Source: Rhodocyclaceae bacterium | GTDB lineage: Bacteria; Pseudomonadota; Gammaproteobacteria; Burkholderiales; Rhodocyclaceae | Length of the DNA: 7,964 bases | Direction of reading: 5' to 3' | Assembly: GCA_016791085.1 (NCBI GenBank) | Contig: JAEUNN010000402.1 | Location: forward strand, 1 to 7,964 | Shown: positions 5,748 to 7,964 of the stretch, one piece after another | How the letters are laid out: each line of letters opens with the position of its first letter | How positions within the stretch are numbered: the stretch's first letter is position 1 | Program-made: the position numbers and the translations under genes | The notes under the pieces: model-generated | Databases searched by the model: none | Seen by the model: the letters and a program-made list of their open reading frames with translations, nothing else | Told to the model about the DNA's origin: nothing

Positions 5748-7577
5748 TCATTCGAAGCGCGGCTGTGCGGAAAACTCCATATATACGCGTGTGCCGCCTT
5801 CGGCGCGCGGGCTGATTTCGAGCTCGCCACCCAGGCTTTGCGCGCGGTCACGCATGATCGCCATGCCGTAATGATGGGGGCGCATGCGCGCGTTGCCAAG
5901 CCCGCGGCCGTCGTCCTCGACTACCACGCTGACGCGCCCGTCACGGCAATCCAGGCCGATGTACACGTGTTCGGCGGCGGCATGGCGCTCGATATTGTTG
6001 AGCGCTTCGCGTACCACCTGCAGCACGTGTATTTCCTGCCCGCTGCGCAATTGCTGCGCGCCCAGGCGATTTTCCAGCCGGATGGCGAGGCGCGCGCGGC
6101 GCGAAAATTCTTCCACGGCGGCTTCCAGCGCACCCGCCAGGCCACCGCGGTCTATGCGCAGCCGGAACGTGGTGAGCAGTTCGCGCAGCTGGCGGTGCGC
6201 GTCGTTGAGGCCGACTTTAAGCTCTTCCACGGCGTCCTGCACCTGGTCCTGCCGTTCGCCGCGCGCGAGCAGACTGTTGATGCGGGCGACCTGGATTTTC
6301 TGGTAGGCCAGCGCCTGTGCCAGCGAATCGTGCAGTTCGCGCGCGATCACCGCACGCTCGTCCTGCAGCGCCATGCGGTGGCGCGCCTCGGCGCGCTCGC
6401 GGGCCGCCAGCGCGGCGCCGATATGCCGCCCTACGGCCTCGACCAGTTGTTGCGGCCCGCGCTCTGCAGCGTCACCCGCGGGCAGCACGAATTGCAGGTA
6501 GCCATAGTTGCGCCCGCCATCTGCCAGCGTCACACGGAAGGGCGGCGCCGTGCCCGGCGCGCTGGATACGGCCGCTGCCGCGGCGCCGGCACTGGTGACG
6601 CAAAACAGTTCCGCGCCGGATTCGTCGCAGGCGCACAGGATGCCGTCCCGCGCGCCGGTCACGGTTTCGGTCTGGCGCAATACCTGGCGCAAGGCGTCGG
6701 GGGTCGCCGAGGCTTCGGCCAGGGTGCGCGTGGTGTCATAGAGCAGCGCGAGCGCCTGGTTGCTGCGCTCCAGCTGTTCGGTCTTGTCCAGCACGCGGGC
6801 TTCCATGCCGGCGTAGATGCCGGACAGGTCGCGCACCATGAAGTTGAATGCTTCACCCAGTTCGCCCAGGTCGCTGCCGCCGTGGGGCGCCACGCGCACG
6901 GAAAAATCGCCGCGCCGCACGGCGGCCGCGCATTGCAGCAGATCGGCCAGCGGCGCGAGCACGCGGCGCTGGATATTGCGCGCCATGACCAGCGTGACCA
7001 CGCACAGCAACAGCAGCGAGCCCGCCTGCAGCGCACGCAGCGTGGTGAGCTTGGCTTCCAGGTCCAGCTCTATGAGCTTGACCAGACGGTCGATGCGCGC
7101 CACCTGTTTTTCTATGTGCGGCGCAATCTGCAGCGCGGCCTCGGACGGCCCGGTGTCGAGCAGCGATAGCGCGAGCGGGCGAAAACTGTCTTCCCAATAA
7201 TCGCCGACCGCGGTGTAGCTCGCGTGCAGCGCCGCCGTGCGCTCTTCCGGCAGCGTGGCGAGCAGGGTCGGATTGGCATAGCGCGCGGAAAATCCGTCCA
7301 GCGCACGGCGCACCGCCGCGCCGCGGCGCTCGGGCGAACCCGGTTGCGCAAGTTCCACGCCTATCGCGTAAGTCTGCATGCGCAGGGACCCGGCCACGTT
7401 GATGGCGCCGGCCTGCCCTGCCGACTGCCGCAGGATGTAGGCCGACGCAAGGATGAACACGCCCGCCAGCACGGCGATGGCCGCGATCGACACACCCAGA
7501 TGCGTGACGATAGAGCGCCGCCAAGGCGGCGCTGCGCCGGCGCCGGCGCGCGCGTCAGTAGGTGGGCTGTCGGCCAA
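5748..7577 (-). CDS. narX: Nitrate/nitrite sensor histidine kinase NarX
   Basis: This 609-residue inner-membrane kinase (E. coli NarX has 598) is partner of the adjacent narL. Transmembrane helix 1 is about 23-49 and helix 2 about 185-199; the periplasmic PilJ/NarX-type sensor lies between, with the P-box INVAGSLRMQTYA at 59-71. A HAMP linker (about 200-254), a signalling helix (about 258-290) and a GAF-like central module with Cys315, Cys317 and Cys326 follow. The HisKA_3 segment ERAVIARELHDSLAQALAY carries the phospho-acceptor His416. The ATPase shows the N-box REALNNIERHA (523-533), DDGRG (555-559) and GMAIMRDRAQSLGG (571-584). The family senses nitrate and nitrite and phosphorylates or dephosphorylates NarL. 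The P-box is odd: by alignment Val61 and Ala71 stand where E. coli has Lys49 and Arg59, while Arg66 matches Arg54. Translation must begin at TTG 7577 or later because an in-frame TGA directly precedes it; GGAGGG lies 10 bases upstream. Confidence 0.92.
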   Translation of the reverse strand: MADSPPTDARAGAGAAPPWRRSIVTHLGVSIAAIAVLAGVFILASAYILRQSAGQAGAINVAGSLRMQTYAIGVELAQPGSPERRGAAVRRALDGFSARYANPTLLATLPEERTAALHASYTAVGDYWEDSFRPLALSLLDTGPSEAALQIAPHIEKQVARIDRLVKLIELDLEAKLTTLRALQAGSLLLLCVVTLVMARNIQRRVLAPLADLLQCAAAVRRGDFSVRVAPHGGSDLGELGEAFNFMVRDLSGIYAGMEARVLDKTEQLERSNQALALLYDTTRTLAEASATPDALRQVLRQTETVTGARDGILCACDESGAELFCVTSAGAAAAAVSSAPGTAPPFRVTLADGGRNYGYLQFVLPAGDAAERGPQQLVEAVGRHIGAALAARERAEARHRMALQDERAVIARELHDSLAQALAYQKIQVARINSLLARGERQDQVQDAVEELKVGLNDAHRQLRELLTTFRLRIDRGGLAGALEAAVEEFSRRARLAIRLENRLGAQQLRSGQEIHVLQVVREALNNIERHAAAEHVYIGLDCRDGRVSVVVEDDGRGLGNARMRPHHYGMAIMRDRAQSLGGELEISPRAEGGTRVYMEFSAQPRFE

Positions 7578-7579
7578 TC

Positions 7580-7593
7580 AGGGAACTCCCTCC
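7580..7593 (-). promoter_or_regulatory. narX ribosome binding site, embedded in an inverted repeat
   Basis: On the - strand GGAGGG (7593-7588) lies 10 bases before the TTG start, with an overlapping GGGAG 8 bases before it. The bases AGGGAGTTCCCT (7591-7580) are self-complementary, so the Shine-Dalgarno could fold with the bases just before the start codon. With a TTG start this suggests low translation, though the stem is only 4-5 bp and its strength is uncertain. Confidence 0.5.
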
Positions 7594-7843
7594 AGGTAGC
7601 CGCGCCGGCCAGGTGCGGCGCGAGTTTGCGCATGCTACCGCAAGCCGGGCGGCTCAAACGCCCCGACTATTAGTAGGTAGGCCGAAGCTTTCCGGCATCC
7701 CGGCGGAATTCTCGCCGTGCTGCGTCACACGAAAAAAACCCATATACGGTTCAACGACTTGAAAACGTCGACCCCGAGCGGCCGTACTACCACTTTGGTT
7801 GTAGCTGCAGTGCCGCATGGAAACCCCGGGAGCCCGAAAGTTT

Positions 7844-7857
7844 GTGACCCTTGTCAA
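7844..7857. promoter_or_regulatory. Possible CRP/FNR-family operator
   Basis: GTGAC-CCTT-GTCAA has the TGA-N6-TCA core shared by CRP and FNR sites. Read on the - strand as TTGAC-AAGG-GTCAC it matches the FNR consensus TTGAT-N4-ATCAA at seven of ten positions. Centred at 7850.5, it would sit near -41.5 for a rightward start at about 7892, where TCTAAA (7878-7883) or TAAACT (7880-7885) could serve as a -10. That is a class II activator layout for a gene beyond the window. An oxygen-responsive site near narXL is biologically sensible, but two altered half-site ends keep this tentative. Confidence 0.33.
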
Positions 7858-7901
7858 CAAATGGCACGAAAACGCTTTCTAAACTTGGGTTTGAACTTCC
7901 C

Positions 7902-7961
7902 GGTGCCGCCATGCTTGCGATGCGGCACCTCCGGCCGGACGTCCGCGCGCCGCAAGCGCGC
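7902..7961. repeat. Cluster of short inverted repeats
   Basis: Four dyads lie within 60 bases. GGTGCCGC (7902-7909) pairs with GCGGCACC (7922-7929). TCCGGCCGGA (7930-7939) and CGGACGTCCG (7936-7945) are perfect palindromes. GCGCGC (7945-7950) pairs with GCGCGC (7956-7961) over a CGCAA loop. No T-run follows on either strand, so a terminator is not shown. It could be a structured leader of a rightward gene or the end of a leftward one outside the window. Confidence 0.4.
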
Positions 7962-7964
7962 ACC

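Larger units (their letters stand above)
7578..7964. other. Gene-free region upstream of narX
   Basis: I find no supportable gene in these 387 bases. The part from about 7725 to 7900 is clearly A/T-richer than the coding DNA, as expected of a control region. It contains A-run GAAAAAAACCC (7731-7740), the inverted repeat TTCAA-CGAC-TTGAA (7750-7763), a CRP/FNR-like dyad (7844-7857), and beyond 7900 a palindrome cluster. Near 7665-7680 the - strand reads TACCTAC and TACTAAT, each one mismatch from the NarL heptamer TACYYMT, which is too weak to call. No convincing sigma70 promoter for narX was found. Short frames from ATG 7861 and ATG 7911 run off the right edge without a Shine-Dalgarno. Confidence 0.6.

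Noticed and set aside
5457..7169. A 570-codon open frame on the + strand opposite narX and narL
   Set aside because: It is a shadow of GC-rich coding DNA: it overlaps two well-supported genes, has no recognisable motif and is rich in Arg, Ala, His and Gln as antisense frames typically are.
7664..7680. NarL heptamer-like TACCTAC and TACTAAT upstream of narX
   Set aside because: Each has one mismatch to TACYYMT, they overlap, and they do not form the 7-2-7 inverted pair; expected by chance.
7861..7964. Possible rightward gene start at ATG 7861 or ATG 7911 running off the window
   Set aside because: Neither has a Shine-Dalgarno or recognisable protein sequence, and about 34 or fewer codons are too few to judge.
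1..7964. CRISPR arrays, tRNA or rRNA genes, insertion sequences, toxin-antitoxin or phage genes
   Set aside because: I looked for spaced direct repeats, cloverleaf structures, transposase motifs and terminal inverted repeats and saw none; the window reads as ordinary chromosomal genes.

Overview
The window is about 8 kb of GC-rich, gene-dense chromosomal DNA, probably from a betaproteobacterium. That placement is an inference from GC-biased codon use, an E. coli-like NarX-NarL pair, a DUF2783 small protein and the FadL/crotonase gene types; no rRNA or other decisive marker is present. Nothing in the window looks mobile: I see no transposase, integrase, tRNA, CRISPR array or long direct repeat.

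Left part (1-2447, + strand), lipid and acyl-CoA functions: the last 39 codons of a YciA-type acyl-CoA thioesterase, a hairpin-rich 161-base gap, a FadL-family outer-membrane transporter (284-1549), a good intrinsic terminator, and a crotonase-fold protein (1647-2447). The crotonase lacks the two hydratase glutamates but keeps an aspartate of the PaaG/dienoyl-CoA isomerase type. Uptake across the outer membrane, acyl-CoA double-bond chemistry and thioester hydrolysis fit one theme, but the terminator suggests separate transcripts.

Middle part (2468-4863, - strand): a 75-residue DUF2783 protein lying downstream of glgX, the glycogen debranching enzyme, with all GH13 catalytic motifs intact. 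No other glycogen gene is visible.

Right part (5057-7577, - strand): narX-narL, a nitrate/nitrite-type two-component system in the order sensor then regulator with a 34-base gap. It starts from a TTG codon and ends in a long perfect hairpin. NarX keeps its kinase motifs, but its periplasmic P-box has alanine where E. coli NarX has Arg59, the residue that clamps nitrate in the dimer.

The last 387 bases (7578-7964) carry no supportable gene. They hold a low-confidence CRP/FNR-type dyad, possibly part of a rightward promoter for a gene beyond the window, and a cluster of palindromes. I found no convincing undescribed system. The points most worth checking are the altered NarX P-box, the crotonase active site, the DUF2783 gene and the putative FNR-type site.
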